The position numbers were made by a program, and so were the translations under genes. This document shows positions 27,176 to 35,618 of a stretch of DNA of 36,855 nucleotides, in pieces. The notes beneath the pieces were generated by a model. It saw nothing but the letters and a program-made list of their open reading frames with translations, was not told where the DNA came from and searched no databases. Where the stretch lies: assembly GCA_937864265.1 (NCBI GenBank), contig CALMIR010000195.1, positions 1 through 36,855 on the forward strand. The letters run 5' to 3'. Numbering within the stretch: the first letter of the stretch is position 1; every line of letters begins with the position of its first letter. The stretch is from an uncultured Saprospirales bacterium (GTDB taxonomy: Bacteria > Bacteroidota > Bacteroidia > Chitinophagales > Saprospiraceae).

Positions 27176-28963
27176 ATGAAAGCAAGCTATCAGGAAAGAG
27201 CAACAAACTTTACTGCACAAGCCGAACGCCTGACCCGCCAATACAATCGATTTTCTTTAGTGCGGCTGCTGGTATTCTTGGCAGGGCTGTTGTTGGGCAT
27301 ATTCGCTTGGACGGCCTTTCCATTTTATGGAGGCATTCTTTATACGGGTGTTTTTTTATACCTGTTTTATCGCTTTGTTCAGTGGCACCAACGCATTCAA
27401 AAAGCAGCGCAGCACCTACTTTTTTTAGCAAAAATCAATACCGATGAGGCCGCTTGCCTCGATGGTGAATTCCAGCAATTTGACCAGGGCAATGCCTTTT
27501 TCGACGCCCAGCATCCCTACAGCCTCGACCTGGATATATTCGGCGCCTATTCTCTATTTCAGTTCAGCAATCGGGGCAATACGCACTGGGGCAAAGCCCG
27601 ACTAGCAGCCTACTATACCAAGCCTGCCGATCTGGCGACCATCGCAGCCCGACAGGGTGCCATCCGCGAACTGCGTGACCAACTAGACTGGCGGCAAAAC
27701 TTACAGGCCTACGGCCTTGAATCAGAAGAACACCCGGAACATTTGCAGTTATTGGAAAAATGGCTGCATCAGACCCCATTTCTATTCGGTCAGCGCTGGC
27801 TGAAATATGCCCTTTGGATATTGCCTGTTTTTACCATCGGTGCGCTGATCTATGCCATCCCGACCCAAGCCTGGTACGTGGATGTGGCTTTGTTGTTGCC
27901 TGCTGCGCTTTTATTGCGCCGCTATGTGGAACGGGTGAATGAAGCCCATCGGCAGACAACCCATGCGGAAAGGGCCCTTTCCTTGTACGCCGATTTGATC
28001 CAACACATCGAGAAGGCCACGTTTTCAAGCCCGCTATTGCACCGCTTGCACGCCGTTTTTGGCGGAAACGCCAGCCGGGACATCCGCGAGCTGTCGTACA
28101 TCATCAGCCAGTTGAACGTGCGCTACAATGCCTTTGCTTTTGTACTCAACATATTGGGACTATGGGATTTGCAGTGGGTCTATCGGCTGGAAAAGTGGAA
28201 AGCCAGGCACCGGGATCGCCTGCCAGAATGGTTCGAGGCGATGGCCGAATTTGAGGCTTTATCTAGCCTGGCCAATTTGAGCCACAACCAACCTGATTGG
28301 GTTTTTGCCAACGTTTCGAGCGATACCCTGCAACTAGAAGCCATCGACTTGGGGCATCCTCTGATTCACCCGGACAAGCGCGTTTGCAATGACTTGCAAA
28401 TGCCCACCGATGGCCACATCAAACTGATCACGGGGTCCAATATGGCGGGAAAAAGTACCTTGTTGCGCACGGTGGGTTTGAATATCGTATTGGCCATGTG
28501 CGGCGCTCCGGTTTGTGCCAGGCGCTTTGAATTGCCCCCACTGCTTGTTTACACCAGCATGCGCACGCAGGATGCTTTGCACGAAAGCACCTCTTCTTTT
28601 TACGCCGAACTGAAGCGATTAAAGGTGATCATCGAAGCGGTTGAAAATCCACCGGAAGGGGTACAGGTTTTCTTTTTGCTGGATGAAATCCTAAAAGGCA
28701 CCAACTCCCGCGATCGCCACACGGGATCCAAAGCCCTAATAGAACAACTCATCCGCAGCCAGGGTGCTGGCCTGATCGCCACCCACGATTTGGAACTCGG
28801 CCAATTGGAAAGCCAAGCCAATGGGGCGATTGAAAATTTGTGTATGGAAGTGGAAATAAGGGAGGGAAAGTTGTATTTTGATTACAAATTGAAAAAAGGC
28901 GTCAGCGCGAGCTTCAACGCCACCTTATTGATGCAACAAATGGGTATCCGCATACAGGCATGA
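27176..28963 (+). CDS. membrane-anchored MutS-like ATPase
   Basis: About 595 residues. I prefer ATG 27176 because related proteins begin a few residues before the YxxR...F helix; ATG 27149 adds nine residues. Two hydrophobic pairs (about 25-70 and 200-240) look like membrane segments. A helical clamp-like region follows, then a MutS ATPase core: Walker A GSNMAGKST (about 419), YTSMRTQDALHESTSSFYAEL, Walker B FFLLDEILKGTNSRDR (about 498) and THDLEL. The mismatch-recognition domain of true MutS is missing, so this is the short MutS-related family of Bacteroidota with unknown job, not the mismatch repair protein. Its TGA overlaps the next ATG (ATGA), so it is translationally coupled to the LRR gene. 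Confidence 0.88.
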   Translation: MKASYQERATNFTAQAERLTRQYNRFSLVRLLVFLAGLLLGIFAWTAFPFYGGILYTGVFLYLFYRFVQWHQRIQKAAQHLLFLAKINTDEAACLDGEFQQFDQGNAFFDAQHPYSLDLDIFGAYSLFQFSNRGNTHWGKARLAAYYTKPADLATIAARQGAIRELRDQLDWRQNLQAYGLESEEHPEHLQLLEKWLHQTPFLFGQRWLKYALWILPVFTIGALIYAIPTQAWYVDVALLLPAALLLRRYVERVNEAHRQTTHAERALSLYADLIQHIEKATFSSPLLHRLHAVFGGNASRDIRELSYIISQLNVRYNAFAFVLNILGLWDLQWVYRLEKWKARHRDRLPEWFEAMAEFEALSSLANLSHNQPDWVFANVSSDTLQLEAIDLGHPLIHPDKRVCNDLQMPTDGHIKLITGSNMAGKSTLLRTVGLNIVLAMCGAPVCARRFELPPLLVYTSMRTQDALHESTSSFYAELKRLKVIIEAVENPPEGVQVFFLLDEILKGTNSRDRHTGSKALIEQLIRSQGAGLIATHDLELGQLESQANGAIENLCMEVEIREGKLYFDYKLKKGVSASFNATLLMQQMGIRIQA

Positions 28964-30990
28964 GGGTGTTCGATCTAACGGCAGCACGGCACCACCGCGA
29001 ATGGGTGAGCGCTTTGATTCTGCAGCAAAGCGACTTGCAGGAAATACCCGCGCTGGTGTTTGAAATGCCCCGCTTGCGCCACCTCCAAATCACCCAATCG
29101 GCTATAAAAGTCATTCCCGCCCGTTTGGCCGAACTGCCACAACTGGAAATGCTGGATTTATCCGGCAATGACATTAGGGAATTGCCCGACGCCCTGCGCC
29201 AGTTGCGCCAACTAAAACGCCTCTACCTCAACCGCAATAAAATCAGCGACTTACCAGAATGGATCGGCGAGTTCTCTTTTTTGGAGCACTTGTACCTGAA
29301 CGACAACCAACTGAGCGAGTTACCCGATGCCATAGGCCAGTTGAAAAATTTGAAACATCTGAGTGTGCAGGACAATCTTCTGAAAAAACTGTCTGCCGAA
29401 TTGGGGCAATTGACTGCTCTGGAAGTGCTTTGTTTGTCTGGAAATCCGATCGCACGGCTGCCTTCGTCCTTCCAGCAACTGCTGAAAATGGATCGCTTCG
29501 AGCTGGGGCGGGCTCGTTTGAAACAGTTCCCGGAAGCTATTCTACATTGGCATAGCCTCAACCACCTCGATTTATCGGATAACAAATTGAGCGATATTCC
29601 CGAGGCACTTGGCCAACTGAGTCTGCTGCGCCGCCTTTTTTTAAGTGGCAACAAACTGGATAGATTGCCGGAAAGCCTGGGGCAACTGGCCTGGCTAGCG
29701 GAACTGCATTTGGACAAAAACCGGCTTATTCAAATCCCGGCTTCGCTGGGTACTTGCCGCCAACTACAGGTAATCAAATTGGGGCGCAATCAAATCCGGC
29801 GTCTGCCGGAGGAAACCCGTTCCTGGCAGCGGCTCCAGCACCTGGAACTCCAAAACAACGCATTGAGCAGCTTGCCGACCTTACCCGACAAGCTGGAATA
29901 CCTCGACTTGTCGGGCAATCCCATCATCAATTGGCCGGAAGACCATGCCCCATTTAAAAAATTGAAACACCTGTCATTGGCCAATACGCCGCTATCAGCA
30001 TTGCCATTGGGCTTTCGCCAAATGCAATGCCTGGAACACCTGGATTTGCGCCGCACTGCCATCAACAGCATTCCCGAAAGCTTTTATTACCTCACCCAAC
30101 TGAGCGAATTAAAAGGTGTGGGCGATGCAGTTAGCAGGAAAAAGCTGCTCCGTTTTTTGAAAATATGCCGCCACCACGATATACCGGGTGCTTTGCGGCA
30201 GGTCCTGTACCTGGTATTCGAGGAGGAAGGGAGGGGATTGGCTGGTTTTTCCGATCAGGTGCTTTTGCAATCGCTTTGCCTGGGCTTGAACGATGCAGCT
30301 TACTTCATCCGCAAACACCTGCTGGAAGAGCGCTACTTGCCCGAAAAAGTTCCTCCCCTTAAAGCGGGCGACCGACTTTTCTTTTTGGGCGATACTGGTT
30401 TTGATGCGGCGTTGTTTCAAGCCTTATTGGTGCCGCTAGGTGTGATATGGGTAAAAAAAGCGGGAGAACCTTTTGATTACCTGGTGTTGGGGCGCTTGCT
30501 GCGCGCCATGCGGCCAGTGATTCCAACCCAGTATCAGCACATCATTTCACCGCGAACTTTGACACAGCTTTTGGCAGATGCGCACCAGCTTCCACCCCTC
30601 AAGGAGCGCCAAGCCACGACCCTGAGCGAAATGATTTTCAGCCCAGATACAGCCAACCGCACGCTGGCCGTCCAATTGCTGGCCTCGCGCCCGCTGCCTC
30701 CCGAATTGATCACCGATCTATACCTGGCTTGGAAAATGGACTACAGTCCGGGAAAAGACTGGGAAAAATTGCTGTTGCGCAATGCCTCAGAAGCGACCTT
30801 GCGGGTCATATACTCCCCCCTGTATTTGAAAGGTAGCCTCTCCGAGTCGGCGCTCAGCCAGAATATCAAGCGGCTTAGCACCGGGACGGATCTGGATGGC
30901 CTGCGCATCGCCCATTTTTTGTACGAAACGGAGGGGCTGGGGCAGCACTATCTTCGTCAACACGCTACTCAGCGGCACAAACGCACATAA
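28960..30990 (+). CDS. cytoplasmic leucine-rich-repeat protein
   Basis: A 676-residue protein without a leader. Residues about 18-380 hold about 15 leucine-rich repeats of 23 residues with the LP-x-x-(I/L)-x-x-L-x-x-L-x-x-L-x-L-x-x-N pattern, for example LPDAIGQLKNLKHLSVQDN, giving a curved binding scaffold. The last 290 residues are not LRR. A segment near 467-515 (GDRLFFLGDTGFDAALFQ to FDYLVLGR) has the alternating strand/helix look of a BRCT-like fold, a weak suggestion made by eye. The remainder is helical. The start codon overlaps the MutS-like gene stop, so the two proteins are probably made in step and may work together. Partner recognition is a reasonable role; nothing more can be said. 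Confidence 0.88.
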   Translation: MRVFDLTAARHHREWVSALILQQSDLQEIPALVFEMPRLRHLQITQSAIKVIPARLAELPQLEMLDLSGNDIRELPDALRQLRQLKRLYLNRNKISDLPEWIGEFSFLEHLYLNDNQLSELPDAIGQLKNLKHLSVQDNLLKKLSAELGQLTALEVLCLSGNPIARLPSSFQQLLKMDRFELGRARLKQFPEAILHWHSLNHLDLSDNKLSDIPEALGQLSLLRRLFLSGNKLDRLPESLGQLAWLAELHLDKNRLIQIPASLGTCRQLQVIKLGRNQIRRLPEETRSWQRLQHLELQNNALSSLPTLPDKLEYLDLSGNPIINWPEDHAPFKKLKHLSLANTPLSALPLGFRQMQCLEHLDLRRTAINSIPESFYYLTQLSELKGVGDAVSRKKLLRFLKICRHHDIPGALRQVLYLVFEEEGRGLAGFSDQVLLQSLCLGLNDAAYFIRKHLLEERYLPEKVPPLKAGDRLFFLGDTGFDAALFQALLVPLGVIWVKKAGEPFDYLVLGRLLRAMRPVIPTQYQHIISPRTLTQLLADAHQLPPLKERQATTLSEMIFSPDTANRTLAVQLLASRPLPPELITDLYLAWKMDYSPGKDWEKLLLRNASEATLRVIYSPLYLKGSLSESALSQNIKRLSTGTDLDGLRIAHFLYETEGLGQHYLRQHATQRHKRT

Positions 30991-31295
30991 CTCGAACTGC
31001 AACTGTTGACTTGCACTTCGTCGCGCCAGCGGTGCCAGCCCTGTTTGGCCTTGTATTCGTGTTGTCCGGCATGCAAATCCAGACAAATGGTCGTTTCGGA
31101 CTGAATAGCCGTTTCTGCCGGGCCGATCTCGACCTTCAGCGATTTGTTGGTCGAATTGTGGAAACAAATGGTGCCGATCTGGTAACGCTCGCAAGGCGGC
31201 ACCCAAGCGTTGTGGCCTCGGTATGCCCGCCCACATCCAAAAGCCAAGCTAAGGACGAGGGCGAGCGAGAGCCATTTTGGGGCATGATTGGTCAT
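30969..31295 (-). CDS. small lipoprotein of unknown function
   Basis: A 108-residue protein. The leader MTNHAPKWLSLALVLSLAFGC ends in a plausible lipobox (LAFG-C), so it should be lipid-anchored. The mature part has five more cysteines (PPCERYQ, GTICFHN, TTICLDL, NSCSSS, RLC) and a beta-rich appearance with HNSTNKSLKVEIGP and HAGQHEYKAKQGW. I do not recognise the family. Its last 22 bp overlap the 3' end of the LRR gene on the other strand, so the two transcripts are antisense there. Confidence 0.7.
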   Translation of the reverse strand: MTNHAPKWLSLALVLSLAFGCGRAYRGHNAWVPPCERYQIGTICFHNSTNKSLKVEIGPAETAIQSETTICLDLHAGQHEYKAKQGWHRWRDEVQVNSCSSSYVRLCR

Positions 31296-31714
31296 GTTTG
31301 ATGTAGATTGTTTGTCTCTATGATGCCGGGAAGATGGGAAAACCCCTATGAGCTAGCTAAAAACGATAGGGGCAAACCGTCGGCGCGATTCAACAGCATA
31401 CCGACACTTCTTCGCAGGTGCAAAATTTCCCCTTTGCCGGGTTTGGAACATTGAAAGCGGGGTTGTATCTTGTCGTTGTATTCTGTACGGATCGGAATAG
31501 CCGTTTACAAACGGTTATAATCGTTTGTAACCGTTTGTAATCGGGTAGGCGCGGAGAAACCTAAAAGTAGAAAATGGCAGGCTATGAATATATTTGCTTG
31601 TTTTTCAATTGTTTGCAATGGGTGCAATATGGTGGATTTAGGGGGGCTGGGGGAAAAGCGTAATGCGGATATAACATAGTTGTGCCTCATTAGAAAAAAA
31701 GAAAAAACCAACAA
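31296..31714. other. 419-bp intergenic region at the border of the defence island
   Basis: No convincing gene. A short leftward frame of 74 codons here has no leader and poor composition. It holds an inverted repeat CCCCTAT/ATAGGGG (31343-31349 and 31366-31372) with a 16-base spacer, and the 10-bp-periodic operator-like block listed separately. G+C falls across this stretch from the level of the LRR gene to the AT-rich HNH gene, marking a likely boundary of transferred DNA. Confidence 0.6.
31501..31540. promoter_or_regulatory. 10-bp-periodic palindromic cluster, putative operator
   Basis: Four successive 10-mers read CCGTTTACAA, ACGGTTATAA, TCGTTTGTAA and CCGTTTGTAA. Within them CCGTTT-AC-AAACGG is a perfect palindrome (31501-31514). 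TTACAAACG (31505-31513) is an inverted repeat of CGTTTGTAA (31522-31530), which then recurs directly at 31532-31540. The spacing puts the units on one DNA face. It lies 175-214 bp upstream of the HNH gene and could bind a repressor for the island. Confidence 0.45.
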
Positions 31715-32575
31715 ATGCAAATAAGCCATAAAAATATCACGAGATTAAAGAATATCACAAATGGTGAGACAGGGAAGGCATATTTGGATTTAGAAGATAA
31801 AGAATTTGTTCTCCATTATCCCGATAGATTAAAAGGTGGAATTCTTGAACCAAGTTCAGATGATTTAATAGTTCTGTTTCAAAGAGAAAGTAAAACCAAA
31901 CCAAGATTTTTAACACATTTGGTTAGACCAATTGATAGCGAATTAATCGAAGAAAACGAAAGAGAAAATTTTAGATTTGGAAGATTAGTTGAAGTAATTG
32001 CGTACACAGGAGAGGAAAATAAAATCCCATTTCAAAATTCTCTTTTATCCAAATTAGACTTTCGAAATCGAGCTTGGGGAAATGCTGAACCAATGACAAA
32101 TTTGATAGACGAAACGGAATTGGAAAAATATCAGCGAAATTTATGGGAATTATTCCAGCCATTTATGTCGCATAATTTAAAAGAAAATGAAAAAGACTAC
32201 CAAACGTATTTTAACGATGAATTAAGCAAGGACTTTGAAACGAAGGAAGGGAGAATATTATTCCGAAATCATAGGATTAGAGAAAGAGACGGTTCAATAA
32301 GCCACAGAAAAAAGCAAATAGCATTACAAGAGGGTAAATACGAATGTGAGATTTGTAATTTTTCGTATATGGAGTTTTACGGAGAAGAATACATCGAATG
32401 TCATCACATAATCCCGATAAATCAAGGCGAAAGAATTACCAAATTAGAAGATTTAGCATTGGTATGTTCAAATTGTCATCGAATGCTTCATCGAAAAATT
32501 GATGATAAATATCTTTCGGTCGAAGAATTGAAAAATAAATTAAAAGAAAAGAAAACGAGGCACAACAATGGCTAA
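31715..32575 (+). CDS. HNH endonuclease
   Basis: A 286-residue protein. Residues 1-200 are charged and not recognised. The C-terminal HNH domain has C211-x-x-C214, then ECHHIIPI with H230/H231, and CSNCHRMLH with C251, C254 and H255; the cysteines would hold a structural zinc and the histidines the catalytic metal. This is a McrA/type II restriction-like arrangement. The gene is markedly AT-rich (about a third G+C in a sampled line, against over half in the LRR gene), uses many AAA and GAA codons, and sits just upstream of type I restriction genes. It is probably a defence nuclease acquired by transfer. Its TAA lies inside an attC-like hairpin. Confidence 0.88.
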   Translation: MQISHKNITRLKNITNGETGKAYLDLEDKEFVLHYPDRLKGGILEPSSDDLIVLFQRESKTKPRFLTHLVRPIDSELIEENERENFRFGRLVEVIAYTGEENKIPFQNSLLSKLDFRNRAWGNAEPMTNLIDETELEKYQRNLWELFQPFMSHNLKENEKDYQTYFNDELSKDFETKEGRILFRNHRIRERDGSISHRKKQIALQEGKYECEICNFSYMEFYGEEYIECHHIIPINQGERITKLEDLALVCSNCHRMLHRKIDDKYLSVEELKNKLKEKKTRHNNG

Positions 32576-32627
32576 AACGTTCATAGCCAGCAAAAGCTGG
32601 CTACGCCGTTTAGCCGGACCGTTGTGC
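32560..32627. repeat. 68-bp three-part hairpin overlapping the HNH stop (attC-like)
   Basis: Nested arms: outer GCACAAC (32560-32566) with GTTGTGC (32621-32627); middle GGCTAAAACG (32570-32579) with CGTTTAGCC (32607-32615), one extra A; inner TAGCCAGC (32584-32591) with GCTGGCTA (32596-32603) around an AAAA loop. Internal loops are unequal (3 against 5 and 4 against 3 bases). Integron attC sites have this shape and also sit on the gene stop. The outer boxes differ at one position each from the RYYYAAC/GTTRRRY consensus. It may instead be another palindromic element or a terminator; no T run follows. Confidence 0.55.
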
Positions 32628-32763
32628 GCCATGCAAAGAAAGCCAACGCACATTTGGTTTTTCCGACACGTAAAGCCAACACAAACAACCAAAAGAGCTT
32701 GAATTTTTGCCAACGCTCGACAGAAACAAAGTATTAACATTGACAAAATGTAAAAGACAATAA

Positions 32764-34581
32764 ATGAAGAATTTTAAAGAGAAAGCAGACCTGATTTGGA
32801 GAGTAGCAGACCTACTTAGAGGCGACTACAAACAGTCTGACTATGGAAAGGTAATACTTCCAATGACTGTGCTTAGACGACTGGACTGTGTGCTCGAACC
32901 GACCAAACAGAAAGTGTTGGACTATTTGCCTAAAGTGGACTCATTAAAAGAAAGTGCAAAGGACATTGCTCTCAATAAAATTGCAGGTTTCAACTTCCAC
33001 AATAGAAGCCAATTCAACTTTGACAAGCTGATTGCTGACTCAGACAATATTGCGATAAACCTTAGAAACTACATCAACGGATTTTCCACAAGTGCCAGGG
33101 AAATCATTGAGTACTTCAATTTTGACGACCAGATTGACCGCATGGACGACCCGAAAACGGATATCCTTTTCAGGGTAGTCAAAGCATTTCAAGAGATTGA
33201 CCTGACCGACATGGACTCCATGGAAATGGGTTACACGTTTGAGGAACTCATTCGGAAATTTGCGGAACAATCCAACGAAACAGCAGGAGAACATTTTACG
33301 CCAAGAGAAGTCATTCGCTTGATGGTAAATGTTTTGTTCATTGAAGACAAAGACATCCTAACTCAAGAAGGCATTGTAAAAACACTTTATGACCCAGCTT
33401 GCGGAACAGGCGGTATGCTTTCTGTTGGTGAGCAATACGTAAAAGAACTCAATCCCAAAGCAGAGTTAAAAGTATTCGGGCAGGAAATCAATCCAGAATC
33501 TTATGCCATCTGTAAATCGGATATGTTGATAAAAGGGCAAAATCCAAGCAACATCAAATTTGGAAACACCTTTACAGTGGACGGGCTGGAAGAAGAAAAG
33601 TTTGATTACATGCTTTCTAATCCGCCTTTTGGTGTGGACTGGAAAAAAGCCGAAAAGACCATCAAAGAGGAAGTAGATCACAAAGGCATGAGCGGGCGTT
33701 TTGGAGCAGGTACACCAAGAATCAATGATGGCTCTTTGCTTTTCTTGCAGCACATGATTTCTAAAATGAAACCGGACGGAACGCGTATCGGAATTGTATT
33801 CAATGGCTCGCCCTTGTTTACAGGAGCTGCCGAAAGCGGAGAAAGCAATATCAGAAAATGGATTATTGAAAATGACTGGCTGGAAGCAGTCATTGCCCTA
33901 CCCGACCAACTTTTTTACAACACGGGCATCAGCACCTACATCTGGATTGTAACCAACAACAAAAGTGCGGAGCGCAGTGGCAAAGTGCAATTGATAAACG
34001 CTACTGGTGCAAAAGATGAAGAACTGACCAAAGAAGGCAAACTGGACTTCAACCGCTTTTGGCAAAAAATGGACAGGAGCCTTGGCAACAAACGCAAGAA
34101 AATTGCCGAAAACGGAAACGAAAAAGGTGTTGGCTTCATTACCCAACTCTATGGCAATTTTGAAGAAAACGAGTTTTGTAAAATCCTACCCAATGCGTTT
34201 TTTGGCTATTGGAGAATTACTGTAGAACAGCCATTAAAAGTAAAGACGGAGCATGCGCCGTCTCCACAAGTGGTAAAAAGCAAAGGACAAGCCAAGCCCG
34301 ACACTTCTTTGCGTGATTATGAAAACATTCCGTTCTTGAAAAGGGATGCTGATGGAAATCTCGTGCCACAAACCATTGAAGCATACTTTGATGAAGAAGT
34401 AAAACCGCACCTACCCGAAGCATGGATAGACCACAGCAAAACCAAAATTGGGTACGAAATTAATTTTACCAAGTATTTCTATGAGTTTAAACCATTGAGA
34501 CCATTGGCAAATATCAAAGCCGATATTTTGGCATTGGAGGAAAAGACGTTAGAAACTGAAAAAACGGTATTGGACTCATGA
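32764..34581 (+). CDS. hsdM: type I restriction-modification system methyltransferase subunit
   Basis: A 605-residue N6-adenine methyltransferase. An N-terminal helical HsdM domain (FKEKADLIWRVADLLRGDYKQSDYGKVILPMTVLRRLD) leads into the catalytic domain. This has the ETAGEHFTPREVIRLM entry, SAM-binding motif I DPACGTGGM (about 210) and catalytic motif IV NPPFG (about 289). The C-terminal part is helical and should contact the specificity subunit. The length is typical for the larger HsdM class. Its TGA overlaps the start of the next gene by four bases. It methylates adenines at sites chosen by HsdS and forms the core of the restriction complex; the motor/nuclease HsdR is not in the window and may lie downstream. 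Confidence 0.95.
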   Translation: MKNFKEKADLIWRVADLLRGDYKQSDYGKVILPMTVLRRLDCVLEPTKQKVLDYLPKVDSLKESAKDIALNKIAGFNFHNRSQFNFDKLIADSDNIAINLRNYINGFSTSAREIIEYFNFDDQIDRMDDPKTDILFRVVKAFQEIDLTDMDSMEMGYTFEELIRKFAEQSNETAGEHFTPREVIRLMVNVLFIEDKDILTQEGIVKTLYDPACGTGGMLSVGEQYVKELNPKAELKVFGQEINPESYAICKSDMLIKGQNPSNIKFGNTFTVDGLEEEKFDYMLSNPPFGVDWKKAEKTIKEEVDHKGMSGRFGAGTPRINDGSLLFLQHMISKMKPDGTRIGIVFNGSPLFTGAAESGESNIRKWIIENDWLEAVIALPDQLFYNTGISTYIWIVTNNKSAERSGKVQLINATGAKDEELTKEGKLDFNRFWQKMDRSLGNKRKKIAENGNEKGVGFITQLYGNFEENEFCKILPNAFFGYWRITVEQPLKVKTEHAPSPQVVKSKGQAKPDTSLRDYENIPFLKRDADGNLVPQTIEAYFDEEVKPHLPEAWIDHSKTKIGYEINFTKYFYEFKPLRPLANIKADILALEEKTLETEKTVLDS

Positions 34582-35618
34582 GGAAAATAGAAAATATCGT
34601 CCAATTAAAAAGCGACCTTCTCTTTAAAGGGATTGACACGCTTATCGAGCAAGCAAGAAGCAAAGTTTCGATATATGTTAATCAAGAATCTACACTTCTG
34701 TATTGGTCTATCGGGCACTTTATCCAAACAGAACTCAAAACAGAGGAACGCTTGGAATATGGCGCTAAAATACTTGCGACACTGTCGCAACTATTGACCC
34801 ACAAGTATGGAAAAGGCTACTCTTATTCTGCCTTAACACGGATGAGCAAAGTGGCTGCTGCCTTTGAGAAAGAAATGATTGTGACGGTGTCGCAACAATT
34901 GAGCTGGAGCCATTTAATTGAGTTGGCAAATATTGACAATGCTGCAAAATGCCTTTTTTATTGCCGCATGAGCATCCACAACCGCTGGGGGGTTAGAGAA
35001 CTTAGAGAGAAAATAGACAGTATGACTTATGAGCGTACGGCAATAGCCCTCAAAGAGGATGAAGATATCGTCAATTTGCTTTCATCTCCTTCCAATGAAA
35101 CGCTCAGCCCTGATATGGTATTTAAAAACACCTATGTGCTCGATTTTTTAAACCTCCCCTATTTTCATTCGGAAAAAGAGCTGGAAAATGCCATCATCCT
35201 CCAATTAGAACAGTTTATTCTTGAATTGGGCAACGGCTTTGCTTTTTTGGAACGTCAAAAACGCATTTCTATTGATGCCATTGATTACCATTTAGACCTT
35301 CTTTTTTTTCATCGAAAACTTAATAGGTTGGTAGTCATAGAGTTAAAGTTGGGAAAATTCAAGCCCAAGTACAAAGCCCAAATGGAACTTTACTTGCGGT
35401 ATTTGCAAAAGCACGATAAGCAGGCGCACGAAAACGACCCAATAGGATTGCTCTTGTGTAGCGAAGGCAATACCGAACATATAGAATTGCTCATGCTGGG
35501 TGAAGAAAACATCAAGGTAGCCCAATACCTTACCGAACTGCCCGACAAACAGTGGTTTATCGACAAATTGCAGCGTGCCATAGAAATTTCTAAAATGAAC
35601 CTAAACAGAAAGTCATGA
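34578..35618 (+). CDS. YhcG/DUF1016-type PD-(D/E)XK nuclease-domain protein
   Basis: A 346-residue protein. The N-terminal DUF1016 domain (about 15-165) has LLYWSIGHFI, the YGAKILATLSQLLTHKYGKGYS segment and the SWSHLIELANI helix. The C-terminal PD-(D/E)XK domain (about 185-330) has AIDYHLDLLFF (D near 241) and VIELKLG (E254, K256), followed by KAQMELYLRYL. Proteins of this family often sit inside type I restriction loci. It overlaps hsdM by four bases at its start and hsdS by four bases at its end, so all three are translated as one coupled unit. Its own role is not settled; a nuclease accessory to the restriction complex is inferred. Confidence 0.9.
   Translation: MRKIENIVQLKSDLLFKGIDTLIEQARSKVSIYVNQESTLLYWSIGHFIQTELKTEERLEYGAKILATLSQLLTHKYGKGYSYSALTRMSKVAAAFEKEMIVTVSQQLSWSHLIELANIDNAAKCLFYCRMSIHNRWGVRELREKIDSMTYERTAIALKEDEDIVNLLSSPSNETLSPDMVFKNTYVLDFLNLPYFHSEKELENAIILQLEQFILELGNGFAFLERQKRISIDAIDYHLDLLFFHRKLNRLVVIELKLGKFKPKYKAQMELYLRYLQKHDKQAHENDPIGLLLCSEGNTEHIELLMLGEENIKVAQYLTELPDKQWFIDKLQRAIEISKMNLNRKS

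Noticed and set aside
27176-28963. Annotation of this gene as mismatch repair MutS
   Set aside because: It is too short, lacks the mismatch-binding domain and has membrane segments; only the ATPase core is shared.
30787-31236. 149-codon minus-strand open frame overlapping the LRR gene end
   Set aside because: The overlapping 108-residue frame has a proper lipoprotein leader and cysteine-rich mature part; this one has neither.
31505-31729. 74-codon minus-strand open frame upstream of the HNH gene
   Set aside because: It crosses the operator-like block and the HNH start; no leader, no recognisable motif.
32638-32679. Two AAAGCCAAC copies before hsdM as a CRISPR-like or operator repeat
   Set aside because: Only two 9-bp copies with a 33-bp offset and no further units; too weak to support a feature.
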